Origin: Roseimaritima multifibrata
GTDB lineage: Bacteria; Planctomycetota; Planctomycetia; Pirellulales; Pirellulaceae
Direction of reading: 5' to 3'
Assembly (NCBI RefSeq): GCF_007741495.1
Contig: NZ_CP036262.1
Coordinates: forward strand, 3,286,001 to 3,350,000
DNA length: 64,000 nucleotides
Both the position numbers and the translations under genes were made by a program. Positions 16,626 through 26,684 of this stretch are shown one piece after another; the stretch's first letter is position 1, and each line of letters starts with the position of its first letter. A model generated the notes under the pieces. It worked only from the letters and a program-made list of their open reading frames with translations. It had not been told where the DNA came from and did no database searches.

Positions 16626-19600
16626 AAATCACCTCATTGGAGCAAAGGAGTGCGTGGATCAGTGCAATGCGTGCTTGCATCGCAGGTGAAGCGGACGTCG
16701 CTTCGCTATCAGCCACCATGGCATGATGCTGATTTCCCGATTGATCCTGACCTAAATTCTTGACGTCTGTAAATGCAACATCAAACAGCGACTGAGACGT
16801 ATCCGGTTGATCGGCGAACAATTCGTCCTGGTTTAATGCTCGCTGTTGAAGACGAACATTTTGAATCAACCCATCCCAAAGATGATGTTTGCCGCGACCA
16901 CCAATTTCAATCGCCTGCTTGGATTGCACATTCCAGCGTGCTTGGTGAGCGACTTGAGCAACTTCTGGTTTGGCATCTGGTTTCGACAGATCCTTCAGAT
17001 AGAACGTGATGCCTTCCTTGGCAGGGTTGTCCAAATCGATGGACACCGCGACGGAATAAGGCTTGTTCAATTCAAGCCGCAGGTTCGAAGCGACGACTTC
17101 GTATTCCGGTTTGCCGTTCGGATCCGTTCGTGAACCGATCAGCTGCAAGATCAAGTTGCGAGGCTTATAGCCACTCTTGGTGGAAGTCACTCCGAGCGAC
17201 CAGCCAGGCTGAGAATTATTGCCGGTCCAGCCCGCGACGATCGTTCGCACGGAAGCGTCTGGGTACAGTGACTGCAGCATGACGGTCGCTTCAATTGTAA
17301 AGTCACCACCGCTTTCGGGATCATGCAACTCCTTCAGCGGGCCGACTTGGATAGACGTAGGTTTGTCGGGACTTAGCTGGATCGCGGAACCACCACTGGG
17401 TATCGCGGCAAGTCGATTCGGTGGTGTCGGGATCTTTGCATCCGCTTCATACGACTTGATGAACTCGGATGCTATCTCCAGTTCTTCAGGTCGGGGCGAG
17501 CGGAAATAGAGCCGCTGATAGGCTTCCTCCACCAGCGATTCAAGGCTGCTAGAGCCGGCGTTCGCGGTTAGTTTTCTCGCTCGATCGTGCAGCCACGGAT
17601 TGTTCATCATCAGCAGCGATTGTGGCGACGTCGTCGTGCGGTGCCGTTTGCCTTGGCTTTCGACGCGGTCAGGAAAATCAAATACAGCCAACAATGGATC
17701 CAAGGCGTTTCGTTTAACCCTTTTGTAGACCGCTCGTTTTCCCGTTCCCATTTCATCACTGGCCGCGAGGAAGCAATCATGGATTTCTTCACCCGAGAGA
17801 CGTCGCGGATTCTGACGCCACAGAAGGATATTTTGCGGGTCGAGCGCCGCTAGTTGATCGTCCATCTGACGTTCAGACGATTGTCGATAGGTCGCGGACG
17901 TCAGAATTAGACGGTGCAATTTTTTCATGCTCCAGCCGTCCTGCATGAATCGGTTGGCGAGCCAATCGAGCAATTCAGGGTGCGATGGCGCTGTTCCCAG
18001 CCGACCAAAATCACTGGTGTTCTCCGCCAGTCCACGTCCGAAGTGTTGTTGCCAAACGCGGTTGACCATGACTCGAGCCGTCAGCGGATTCTCTTTACTG
18101 ACAATCCAGTTTGCCAGCGCGGTTCGCCGACCCGTCGATTGCAGCGCTTCAGCAGGAGGCTGTATTTCAGGGGTTTCGTCCCCTAAGACCACAGGGAATG
18201 CAGGCTCGATTGGAGTTGTGTCGTGCGAATCGAGAATGAAAGTTGGCGGTGCTTCGGGGCCGACATCGCTGGCGACGAATTTGATCGTCGGGAGAGGCTC
18301 TGGCTTCAAATCATCGAATTTCGCCAGCTCTTGCAATAGTTGTTGACGCTCGGCTTCTTTGGCCTCACCAAGCGCTTTCGGCAGTTCATCAGGCTTCAAC
18401 ACCAGTTGACGCATCATCAACGCCACGATTTGGTATTCGTAAGGACTGATCTCGTCACGTCGACTAGACGCGAGAGCTTGAATTTCCTTGGTGAACATTT
18501 TGAAGCCCTGACCACCTGCTTTCTTCAGCAGCATGGGCGTTTCGATTTCGTGCAGGCGTCGCCGGATGTCTTCGGTCGCTGCCTCCCAGATTTTCTGTTG
18601 CTCGTAATGCTTTGTGCGAGTGGAAATATCCGCAATCGGTTGGTCTTCGCGTGGTAGCAGAGGTGTAAAGAAAGAACGGAGGGCGAAGTAATCTTTCTGC
18701 AGTAGAGGATCAAACTTGTGATCGTGGCAGCGGGCACATTTTAGGCCTTGAGCCAAGAAGACATCGGACGTTGTTTCGGTAACGTCATTCAGAATTTGCG
18801 CCCACTGACCCTCGACGTCACGTTGGTTGTATTCGTAAATCCAGTGGCGTAAGTACATCGTGCCGATCAAGGCATCTCTGTTTCCCGGGTCGACTTCGTC
18901 GCCGGCAAGTTGTTCCAGTACAAAACGGTCGTAGGGTTTGTCTTCGTTAAATGACCGGATCACATAGTCACGGAAGTGGTGGGCTTCCGGACGCGCATGG
19001 TCCGCGTTGTATCCATCCGAATCGGCATAGCGGACGAGGTCCAGCCAGAATCTTGCCTGATTCTCACCATAGGCGGAACTTTCAAGAAGCTGATCGACAA
19101 GCGATTCGTACCATCCCTCTTCGCTCTCCAGCATCGCAGCGGTTTCATTGTTGGGAGGCAATCCTGTGATTGCAAAATGAACTCGCCGAGCAAGTTTTTT
19201 CGGCTTGGCTTCGGCAGCAGGGCTGACGCCATTCTGGACCAAACGCTGGAAGATAAAGTTGTCGATTTCGTTGCGACACCAGCCATTGTCGTCCACTTCG
19301 GGAACCGGGGTATCTCCAACAGGTTGATAGCACCACCAGTCGCGATCTTTTTGGTCGATCTTCGCAACTTTCTTCAGTTGAAGACCGTTGGGCCAGTCCG
19401 CTCCGGCAGCCACCCAGGCTGCGATGCCGCCCACAAGTGAATCTTCTAGTTGACCACTCGGAGGCATTTCGAACGATTCATAACGCAGGGCTTCAAGCAG
19501 CAAACTTTCATCAGGCTTTCCGGGAACGACCGCAGGACCGGAGTCGCCTCCTTCCAGCAAACCTTCCAGAGTGGTCAGGTTAAGGCCACCCTCTTGTTTA

Positions 19601-19860
19601 TTGTCGTCATGACATTTGATGCAGTTCGTCAGCAGCATTGGTCGAACGTGTTGCTCGAACTGGTCCCGTTCCGCTGTAGTTGGTTCTTCAGCGATGGCAG
19701 GAAGTCCGCAAGCAAGCAGCGACGTTATCGTTAGAACGACAGGAAGGATTGACGACGATAGCCAATCCAAGCCGAGGCGAGAGGATCGTTTGAGAACATT
19801 CCCACGGTCATGGGCTAGGTTACCAGCCACTTGAGTGAGGTGTTGTCCGGCAATTTTCAT
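16615..19860 (-). CDS. PSD1/DUF1549-DUF1553 cytochrome-like protein with LamG-like insertion
   Basis: The 1081-residue protein has an N-terminal hydrophobic segment (around 37-56), then CIKCH (Cys80, Cys83, His84) in the planctomycete cytochrome C domain. DUF1549 follows (LARRVHFAITGLPP) and then a second CxxCH in LKCARCHDHKFDP. DUF1553 is marked by HPELLDWLANRF. Between roughly residues 815 and 1010 it carries a concanavalin/LamG-like domain (GDFTIEATVMLQS, AGWTGNN, IEIGGRGKHHLWDGLI) before the usual C-terminal ALLCSNEVIYVD. The extra domain suggests carbohydrate or polymer binding. It overlaps the FecR gene by 4 bases (ATGA) and DUF1501 by 11 bases, making a tight three-gene operon. Confidence 0.93.
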   Translation of the reverse strand: MKIAGQHLTQVAGNLAHDRGNVLKRSSRLGLDWLSSSILPVVLTITSLLACGLPAIAEEPTTAERDQFEQHVRPMLLTNCIKCHDDNKQEGGLNLTTLEGLLEGGDSGPAVVPGKPDESLLLEALRYESFEMPPSGQLEDSLVGGIAAWVAAGADWPNGLQLKKVAKIDQKDRDWWCYQPVGDTPVPEVDDNGWCRNEIDNFIFQRLVQNGVSPAAEAKPKKLARRVHFAITGLPPNNETAAMLESEEGWYESLVDQLLESSAYGENQARFWLDLVRYADSDGYNADHARPEAHHFRDYVIRSFNEDKPYDRFVLEQLAGDEVDPGNRDALIGTMYLRHWIYEYNQRDVEGQWAQILNDVTETTSDVFLAQGLKCARCHDHKFDPLLQKDYFALRSFFTPLLPREDQPIADISTRTKHYEQQKIWEAATEDIRRRLHEIETPMLLKKAGGQGFKMFTKEIQALASSRRDEISPYEYQIVALMMRQLVLKPDELPKALGEAKEAERQQLLQELAKFDDLKPEPLPTIKFVASDVGPEAPPTFILDSHDTTPIEPAFPVVLGDETPEIQPPAEALQSTGRRTALANWIVSKENPLTARVMVNRVWQQHFGRGLAENTSDFGRLGTAPSHPELLDWLANRFMQDGWSMKKLHRLILTSATYRQSSERQMDDQLAALDPQNILLWRQNPRRLSGEEIHDCFLAASDEMGTGKRAVYKRVKRNALDPLLAVFDFPDRVESQGKRHRTTTSPQSLLMMNNPWLHDRARKLTANAGSSSLESLVEEAYQRLYFRSPRPEELEIASEFIKSYEADAKIPTPPNRLAAIPSGGSAIQLSPDKPTSIQVGPLKELHDPESGGDFTIEATVMLQSLYPDASVRTIVAGWTGNNSQPGWSLGVTSTKSGYKPRNLILQLIGSRTDPNGKPEYEVVASNLRLELNKPYSVAVSIDLDNPAKEGITFYLKDLSKPDAKPEVAQVAHQARWNVQSKQAIEIGGRGKHHLWDGLIQNVRLQQRALNQDELFADQPDTSQSLFDVAFTDVKNLGQDQSGNQHHAMVADSEATSASPAMQARIALIHALLCSNEVIYVD

Positions 19861-21557
19861 TCTAATTCTTCCTCTGGCAGGCCAGCGATGAAAACAGGGT
19901 CGACATAATGACCATCGTCAAGAGCGTCCTGAATAAATAGTCCTTCGGCGACCTCACCGCTCGCATATCCCAGGTCCGAGAGATCAATCCCGACGGCTAG
20001 GCCGCGAAATTTGTTGCTTTGTTGTTGCGATGAAGTCTTCAATGAATCGAGATCCTCGAGCGATCTCGCCGTTTCCGCAAAAAAGTGAACATGGAAACCC
20101 GTCAATACTTTTGTTTCGGTGGATTCCATTGTCAGGTCGTATTTTCGAATCGTGTACGACTTCAGCCCGTCGCGGAACTTAAGCGGGCTGACGTGGAACG
20201 GATCACCATCAAGAGGGGTTCCGAATGTTTGTAAATCGAAAAGAATCACATCCGCTCCGGGACCATTGACGACCGGGCGGTCGAATCGAATTGCCATTCC
20301 AGGCGTTCCCGCATCCCCTTCCAAGACCGGATCGGTGGTCAGTGGGTCGACGCTCCCAGCAGGATTGATCACGCCCGTAACCAGGCTGTTGTCCACAAGA
20401 GACTTAAGTCGCTGCGATGGGAGGGTGACCCCGCCACAAAGGAACGGTCTAGCCTTGGTCGCTTTGAACGAGGTGATCCGAGCAGGAATTAGGGAATCAA
20501 CGGGAAGCTGAGTTACTTTGCCGCCACGTTGAACGGTCACGCTGATCAAGTTTTCAGCACCTCCGTCCGGTCCAAGGGTTGTCTCATAAGAAACAACGCG
20601 GTCAGGCAATTGGCGTCGGTAGGAATTCGCTTCAAACGGGACCTTCTCATTCGCGTAGGCCCCTGCTGTCACAAACCTTTTGGCTTCCCCGCCGGCTAAC
20701 CGTTCCACCGAATCGTCGGCATCGGATGAGTCTGCCGTTCGTTGAACGTTATAGATATCTGCCGCCCCTTCGATTACTTGCACTTCCGTTTCACTTGTTT
20801 CGCCGACGTTCACGGAAAACCGGGTCCCTCGATCGACCACGCGGGTCACCGGCGTTTCCACAAGAAAGCCTTCGGCTCCCTCGGGTGCGTGCACCGAGCA
20901 GCGACCGACATCCAATACCAAACTCTCGTTTGATGAAACGTGAAATACCGCTGGTCCTTCAAGGATCGCCGAAGCCCCCGTAGGAAACAAAATCTCAACA
21001 AGACCGCTCATGAGTACGTACTCACGCTGCGGCGGGAGCACTTCACCCACAGGCGGAGAAAGTTCGCCGAAAAATTTCGCATGCGAACTACTGGCAAGGT
21101 GAACTTGTCGCTCTGCGATGGCATTACCGAGTGGCTGCGATTCAACAACCGCAACCTGGCCCTTCAGTCGAAATGCGAACAGTGTGACAGCGACAAGAAT
21201 CAACGCGGCCAAAATCCAAGCAGGCTGAGAGACAGTAAAGTAATTCCTTCGCTTCTCCTGCTGTGAGGACTGCAAAGTCGCATCTTGAGTGTCGACCTGC
21301 GACATCACCTGGCTGACGAATTCACCCTGGCTTTCCGGTAACTGGGCTAACGTCTGGCGAACGAATGCATCTTGTCGCGAAGGGGACTCCGCCGCAATCA
21401 GTCCAAGTAGCCGATGCGTTTGCAATAAGTCAGCGGCGCGCGGAACGAAGCCTTCGTCAGAGGAAAGCAATTGGTGAAGTTCCTCAAGCCCATTCTCGTC
21501 AAGCTCACCCTCTAGGTAATCCGTCCATAGATCGGCGAAACGATCTTCGTTAATCAT
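19857..21557 (-). CDS. FecR-domain protein, membrane-anchored, anti-sigma-like
   Basis: The 566-residue protein starts with a short acidic cytoplasmic part resembling planctomycete anti-sigma regions (MINEDRFADLWTDYLEGEL). One membrane helix spans about residues 112-133 (WILAALILVAVTLFAF). A FecR domain follows at about 140-275 (SGLVEILFPTGASAILEGP, VVDRGTRFSV). The last ~290 residues are not recognised but look like an extracytoplasmic beta-rich domain. The start has AAGGAG about 9 bases upstream. In this phylum such proteins usually follow an ECF sigma gene; none is found in the 737 bases upstream. It heads the operon with PSD1 and DUF1501, so it may control or sense the product of those secreted proteins. 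Confidence 0.85.
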   Translation of the reverse strand: MINEDRFADLWTDYLEGELDENGLEELHQLLSSDEGFVPRAADLLQTHRLLGLIAAESPSRQDAFVRQTLAQLPESQGEFVSQVMSQVDTQDATLQSSQQEKRRNYFTVSQPAWILAALILVAVTLFAFRLKGQVAVVESQPLGNAIAERQVHLASSSHAKFFGELSPPVGEVLPPQREYVLMSGLVEILFPTGASAILEGPAVFHVSSNESLVLDVGRCSVHAPEGAEGFLVETPVTRVVDRGTRFSVNVGETSETEVQVIEGAADIYNVQRTADSSDADDSVERLAGGEAKRFVTAGAYANEKVPFEANSYRRQLPDRVVSYETTLGPDGGAENLISVTVQRGGKVTQLPVDSLIPARITSFKATKARPFLCGGVTLPSQRLKSLVDNSLVTGVINPAGSVDPLTTDPVLEGDAGTPGMAIRFDRPVVNGPGADVILFDLQTFGTPLDGDPFHVSPLKFRDGLKSYTIRKYDLTMESTETKVLTGFHVHFFAETARSLEDLDSLKTSSQQQSNKFRGLAVGIDLSDLGYASGEVAEGLFIQDALDDGHYVDPVFIAGLPEEELE

Positions 21558-22294
21558 GAGGGCACTCCTTCTATTTTAAGGCTTGCATCCATGCAGTCCT
21601 GTGCGAACTCACTTCCAAATGATCGCTTATCTTGGCGCAGCAATACCCTGAAAACAGCCGTTTCACCATGCGAAACAGGCTGCAGTGCAACTGCGACTTT
21701 TCGATCATCGGGTATGGAGTTAATGCTCATCTCATTGGGATATGGCAGCAGGGCGGGAAAGGTTACCCCCCAATTCCGCTTTTCTTCAAAAAAGCTCGAT
21801 TTATCGCTTCCTAATTGAAAATTTGGATTTTTTACACGTCATACGTACCCCAGTGTTGACTGAAAAATCAGTTAGCTTTTCCGCAGGCATTGGTCGCACG
21901 GCGTCTTGGACATCAAAATCGCAGTATCGCCGGTGCAGTTGTGGTTCACCGCGGTAAAGGCTGCGGATAATGAACAAGGGGCGATATTGTAGAACAATTG
22001 TTCGGCATTGCGAACGTTGGCGGCGGTTTAAGGGCTAGAATCCGTCCACATCCGCTCCCATGACGCCGGTCAGCAAAAATGTGCAACCGTCCAGCGGCGT
22101 TCGTCTTTGGCGACGTGAAGCCTCACTGTGAATGCCGTTCTGGTTGGTGGAATCGGAATGCACCCGGTTTTTGCTCGATTCAAGCGATTGCAAATGGAGA
22201 AAACATGGTTTCATTGAGATTTCGGAAGAAAGAAAATGAAGCGACTGCGTTGCAGAGGCGGATGATGCCTGCGCGGTTGGTAACTTCATCATAA
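21558..22294. other. 737-bp gap upstream of the FecR operon
   Basis: Neither strand shows a credible gene; in particular no ECF sigma factor is present. It holds a 12-bp palindrome at 21992-22003, a small hairpin overlapping it (GTTCG/CGAAC, 22000-22015) and an ACTGA-AAAA-TCAGT hairpin with a short T-run at 21860-21873. The promoter of the FecR operon should lie here. Confidence 0.55.
21992..22003. promoter_or_regulatory. 12-bp perfect palindrome, candidate operator
   Basis: GAACAATTGTTC is a perfect inverted repeat 435 bp upstream of the FecR start. It shares the ACAATTGT core with the palindrome at 6480-6491. No regulator is identified. Confidence 0.25.
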
Positions 22295-23686
22295 TCACGC
22301 CAGGATGTCCTTTACGATCTTTCCTTCCACATCCGTGAGCCGGTAGTCACGCCCGGCGTGCCGGTAGGTCAGTTTTTCATGATCGAATCCCATCAGGTGC
22401 AGGATCGTGGCATGGAGGTCATGAACGTGGACCGGTTTGTCGACCGCGCGGAGCCCGATGTCGTCGGTGGCTCCGTGAACGACACCCGATTTGACGCCAG
22501 CACCAGCTAGCCACGAACTGAAGGCCCATGGGTGATGTTCACGACCTTTCGCTTCCGCCGTATTGTTGAAGGGAGTGCGGCCGAATTCCGTGGTCCAGAC
22601 GACTAGCGTATCGTCCAACAGACCGCGGCGTTTCAAATCCTTCAGCAACGCGGCGATGGGTTGATCGACGTTTTGGGCCAGAGGGACGTGAGTCATCATG
22701 TCGCCGTGCGCATCCCAGTTTCCTGACGAACCGGTATCGATCAGTTCCACAAAGCGTACGCCCCGTTCGACCAAACGCCGAGCGGCGAGGCACTGCCAGC
22801 CAAACCCGGACGTTTGGCCTCGCTGTAAACCGTAAGTCGCCAGTGTTTCATCGCTTTCTTGTTTCAGGTCGAACGCATCCGGGACGGCCATCTGCATCCC
22901 GAAAGCGGTTTCGAAGGTCCGCAATCGTGCGGCCAACAATGGGTCCGCATCGCGAGTGGCAAGGTGGGCTTCGTTGGCCTCGCGGAGGGCGGCGAGTTCC
23001 AGTTGCTGGCGATCGGCCGGAATCCGCGGTGCAACATTAGCCACCGGGTCTGCGCCAGGAACGACAAGGGTCCCCTGATGCGCACCGGGCAGGAAGTCGC
23101 TGGCGTAGACCTGTGTGCCGGCATACGTCTGTTTCGGTGCGATAACCACGAATCCGGGTAGGTTTTGATTCAGGGATCCCAAGCCATATGTTGTCCATGA
23201 TCCGAGGCTGGGACGCGACTGTGTGAAAGACCCCGTATGCATCCCGAGTGTGGCGTTGTAGTGGTTCGAGTGCGACGTATGCATCGAACGAATCAACGCG
23301 ATGTCATCCACACACGATGCGATGTGAGGAAACAGGTCGCTCACCTCCGTGCCACATTCCCCGCGTGGCGAAAATTCCCACTGGGGGCGTTTCAAATAAA
23401 TCCGTTCATAGCCGGCTCGCCCCTTGATTTCGGGATGGTCGGCTTTGATCTCTTTGCCGTGACTGCGAACGAGTTCCGGCTTCGGATCGAAGGAATCGAC
23501 GTGCGACACGCCTCCGGTCATGAAAAGGAAAATCACCCGCTTCGCCTTCGCGGGAAAATGAGGCTCGCGAGGCGCAAGCGGACCAGCTTCCTCGGCCATC
23601 AACTGCTGCATGATACCGGGAAACAATATCGATCCGGAGACCGCAGATTGCACAAATTGTCGACGATTTTGAAAGGGACGTTTCAT
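22295..23686 (-). CDS. DUF1501 family protein, Tat-exported
   Basis: I place the start at ATG 23686 because MKRPFQNRRQFVQSAVSG then opens directly with a twin-arginine leader. An in-frame ATG at 23785 would add 33 unrelated residues and overlap the upstream PSD1 gene by 23 bases. The 463-residue product shows FLFMTGGVSHVDSFDPKP, TTEFGRTP and the terminal ILHLMGFDHEKLTYRHAGRD typical of DUF1501. It is the last gene of the DUF1592-DUF1552-PSD1-DUF1501 series. The family is exported and structurally sulfatase/phosphatase-like, but its chemistry is unknown. Confidence 0.92.
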   Translation of the reverse strand: MKRPFQNRRQFVQSAVSGSILFPGIMQQLMAEEAGPLAPREPHFPAKAKRVIFLFMTGGVSHVDSFDPKPELVRSHGKEIKADHPEIKGRAGYERIYLKRPQWEFSPRGECGTEVSDLFPHIASCVDDIALIRSMHTSHSNHYNATLGMHTGSFTQSRPSLGSWTTYGLGSLNQNLPGFVVIAPKQTYAGTQVYASDFLPGAHQGTLVVPGADPVANVAPRIPADRQQLELAALREANEAHLATRDADPLLAARLRTFETAFGMQMAVPDAFDLKQESDETLATYGLQRGQTSGFGWQCLAARRLVERGVRFVELIDTGSSGNWDAHGDMMTHVPLAQNVDQPIAALLKDLKRRGLLDDTLVVWTTEFGRTPFNNTAEAKGREHHPWAFSSWLAGAGVKSGVVHGATDDIGLRAVDKPVHVHDLHATILHLMGFDHEKLTYRHAGRDYRLTDVEGKIVKDILA

Positions 23687-23762
23687 CCGTCTTGGAACCT
23701 TTGAACAATGATTGTCCGATTGGAAATCGAACCGTTTGGGGACGCAGTCGCTGCTGATGTGG

Positions 23763-26675
23763 TTAGTCCAGGTGTAGGAATTCATTGCTTGCCAGCAGCA
23801 CCCGTGTCTGGGCCGCCCATTTTTCGTCCTGGGAACCAGGGTAGCTGGCGATAAAGGCTTCCACGCGATCTTGTTCGGCAGAGGAGGGCGGACGTTGAAA
23901 TAAGGTTCGGTAAACCTCTGTCGTTCGCGCGTGGTCGTCGGTCAGCTTCCTCAGACGCGTTGCCAGGGCGGCAGCGGAATTATGAAAAAACGGGTCGTTT
24001 AGGAAATACAGAGCCTGCGTGGGAACGGTGGTCATCTGCCGCTCGGGCGTGCTGGCGTTGGGATCGGCGCCGTCAAACAAAGCGAGAAACGGATGCCTTC
24101 GCTGACGCTGCACCATCAGATAGGCACTTCGTTTGGTGGTGTCATAGACGGCGTTGAACGGAGTGTGCTGGCTAAAGGTCCACGTCGATTCCGGTGGAAA
24201 CGGGTGCGCTTCGGCGGGTGTGGGATCCAGTTCTCCGGAGGCCACAAGCAGGCTATCACGGATCTCTTCCGCGTTCAGTCGGCGACGGTTGAAGTGAGCG
24301 AGCAGACGGTTGTCAGGATCGGTCGCCGTTGGCGAAACGCTACGCCGTTGATAGGCCGCCGTGTGGATAATCAGTCGGTGCATCGCTTTCACACTGTAAC
24401 CACTGGCAACGAACTGCGACGCCAGCCAATCGAGTAACTCGGGATGGGTGGGCGCCTCACCGCGGGACCCGAAGTCGTTGGGAGAACGGACGAGGCCATG
24501 TCCGAAGTGCCACTGCCAGATGCGATTCACCATCACTCGTGCAGCGATCGGATGATCTGCGATCCAATCACCAAGTTGTCGCCGACCGCTTCCAGCACCC
24601 TCGGGAACCGAATCGCCGCCGAAGACGGACAGCCAACGGCGAGGCACCTCGTCGCCCAATTTTTCCGGATCACCACCCTGCTGAATACGTGCGTTTGCCG
24701 GGGGCGAATCCACCACGGCATAAGCGACGGGAATCACCGGCGGAGGCTCGGTTTCGCCAGCCCCGGCCATCGATGCCGTTCCGATCCGGGTGAGCGCTGG
24801 GCCGATGTCGGGCGCAGCGATGTGATCCAGCTGAAATGCGACGCCATCCAGTTCAGCGGGATGCACGTCTGCCACCCGGCCCGCAATGCTGACCTGGCCG
24901 TCCAGCGGGCTAATCCACGCGACCGCGACCGGGCGGTTTGCCCCCGGATGGACAAAGAACGACTCCGCGGCCAGCTCCGTCCAGACCATCACCGGTTGGT
25001 CGGCCGTGTTGACGAACACCGAAGGCTCGCTGCCGATACTCCATTTTTTCAATGCGAGGTTTCCGTTGATCGAATCGCTCTTCTCGTTAAGAAACTTCGG
25101 GCCGTCGGTCACTTCAAGGAAGCACCAGTTGCCGCCGTCGTTTCCGTTCTGCGGATTTTCCTGCGTTAGGATTTGAATGAAATCGCTGACCCTCCATTTG
25201 CGTTGGGTTCCGGCGGTTTCGGTGATTGTCCATTCCACCAGCGTGGAATCTCCGCCATGCCCTGCGTTTGGCGAAACGGTCAGCTGAAGAATCTCCCCCT
25301 TTCGCACGTGGATGTGCTGCAGCGATTGACGCGCGCCCTCAGCGAAAGAGACCGACGCTCCTTCATTGATATGCGACGATGAGAGCGTGTGCGTCGTCTC
25401 CTTTGCAAGGACGCTGATGGTTTTCGATTCGGCAGCGATCGATTCCATCCGCTGTTCTTTCTCGGCTTCGGCGACTGCGATGCGAGCATTCCAAGGTTTC
25501 ATCAACGCATCCACGCCCGCCTGAGGAAGCAGCGGTACCAGGTCGCGAGGCTGTCCTATCGGTTCACAGCCTGGGAAAGCGAAGCGAGTGCTGCTGAAGA
25601 TGCCGGAGAGCGCGTAATAGTCCGCCGCCGTGATCGGATCGTACTTGTGATCGTGGCAGCGAGCACATCCCGTGGTCAGCCCCAGAAAATTTTTGCCCAG
25701 GTTGTCGATCACATCCTCGTGCATGAGATGGATGTCTTTATCGATGTCGTGGCCGAAACGCCGCGCTATCGCGAGGTAGCCGGTGGCGATGATACCCTCA
25801 CCTCGCTGCGTCTGGTCGCCGTTGGCACATAGAATGTCGCCGGCCAGTTGCCAGCGAACGAAGTCGTCGTAAGGCATGTCACGGTTGAAGGCGGCGAACA
25901 CCCAGTTTCGATAACGCCATGCGTGGGGCAGCGGCCGGTCGGTGTTCTCGCCCGCCGTATCGGCATAGCGAACCACATCCAGCCAATGACGGCCCCATTG
26001 CACGCCGTACTGCGGAGACGCTAGAAGACGTTCGACAACATTCGTGAACGCATTCAGTGATTGATCTGCGATAAAGGCGTCGACTTCCGCGGGAGTCGGC
26101 GGCAGGCCCGTCAGGTCGTACGTTGTCCGTCGAATCAGCGTTCGCTTGTCGGCGATCGATTCGGGTTCCATATCGTGTGCTTTAAGTTCACGCAGGATGA
26201 ACGCATCGATTTTCGCAGGGGTCGGCAATTCCTCAGCTGTCGGCAAGGGTTGGAAGGCCCACCAACTTTTGGCGTCTGTCAATTTCATGCCGCCCAATTT
26301 CGGAGCAGCGACGCGCGGATCGTGCGCGCCCATGGCGACCCATTTGGTAAGGAGATCAATTTCGTCATCCGTAAGCTTGCCTCCCTTGTCGGGCGGCGGC
26401 ATTTCCAGCGAACCGTAGTTCACTGCCTCGACCAGCAGGCTGTCGCCCGGCTTCCCCGGCACAATCGCTGGTCCCGATTCGCCTCCCTTCTGCCAGCCCG
26501 CGCGAGTGTCCAGCGAAAGGCCCCCCATGGTCTTTGTGCCGCTATGGCACTCGTAACAATGTTTGATTAGCAGCGGCCGCACGTTCGATTCGAAGAACGC
26601 GTCGTCGTCCGCTGCATCGGTGGGCGCAGTGACCAGCAGGAAGGCTGTCAAAAGTAAACAGAGTCTTTCGATCAT
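23763..26675 (-). CDS. PSD1/DUF1549-DUF1553 cytochrome-like protein with internal binding domain
   Basis: The 970-residue protein has a signal peptide (CLLLTAFLLVTAPTDA) and a first cytochrome-type motif CYECH (Cys40, Cys43, His44). DUF1549 follows (LIRRTTYDLTGLPPTP), then a second motif TGCARCHDHKYDPI and DUF1553 (HPELLDWLASQF). Residues of about 440-590 form an inserted beta-rich domain (SLQHIHVRKGEILQLTVSP, TLVEWTITETAG) related to the carbohydrate-binding-like modules in other planctomycete proteins. It lies 9 bases after the DUF1552 gene and 76 bases before the DUF1501 start. The product is exported; haem binding is expected from CxxCH but not proven for this family. Confidence 0.93.
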   Translation of the reverse strand: MIERLCLLLTAFLLVTAPTDAADDDAFFESNVRPLLIKHCYECHSGTKTMGGLSLDTRAGWQKGGESGPAIVPGKPGDSLLVEAVNYGSLEMPPPDKGGKLTDDEIDLLTKWVAMGAHDPRVAAPKLGGMKLTDAKSWWAFQPLPTAEELPTPAKIDAFILRELKAHDMEPESIADKRTLIRRTTYDLTGLPPTPAEVDAFIADQSLNAFTNVVERLLASPQYGVQWGRHWLDVVRYADTAGENTDRPLPHAWRYRNWVFAAFNRDMPYDDFVRWQLAGDILCANGDQTQRGEGIIATGYLAIARRFGHDIDKDIHLMHEDVIDNLGKNFLGLTTGCARCHDHKYDPITAADYYALSGIFSSTRFAFPGCEPIGQPRDLVPLLPQAGVDALMKPWNARIAVAEAEKEQRMESIAAESKTISVLAKETTHTLSSSHINEGASVSFAEGARQSLQHIHVRKGEILQLTVSPNAGHGGDSTLVEWTITETAGTQRKWRVSDFIQILTQENPQNGNDGGNWCFLEVTDGPKFLNEKSDSINGNLALKKWSIGSEPSVFVNTADQPVMVWTELAAESFFVHPGANRPVAVAWISPLDGQVSIAGRVADVHPAELDGVAFQLDHIAAPDIGPALTRIGTASMAGAGETEPPPVIPVAYAVVDSPPANARIQQGGDPEKLGDEVPRRWLSVFGGDSVPEGAGSGRRQLGDWIADHPIAARVMVNRIWQWHFGHGLVRSPNDFGSRGEAPTHPELLDWLASQFVASGYSVKAMHRLIIHTAAYQRRSVSPTATDPDNRLLAHFNRRRLNAEEIRDSLLVASGELDPTPAEAHPFPPESTWTFSQHTPFNAVYDTTKRSAYLMVQRQRRHPFLALFDGADPNASTPERQMTTVPTQALYFLNDPFFHNSAAALATRLRKLTDDHARTTEVYRTLFQRPPSSAEQDRVEAFIASYPGSQDEKWAAQTRVLLASNEFLHLD

Positions 26676-26684
26676 AAGCCTGAT

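Noticed and set aside
22035-22298. Possible ECF sigma or small gene upstream of the FecR operon
   Set aside because: The frame shows no sigma region 2 or 4 motifs and has atypical composition.
24444-25169. A 241-codon open frame on the plus strand inside the PSD1 gene
   Set aside because: It is antisense to a gene with clear CxxCH and DUF1549/DUF1553 motifs and shows no family features.
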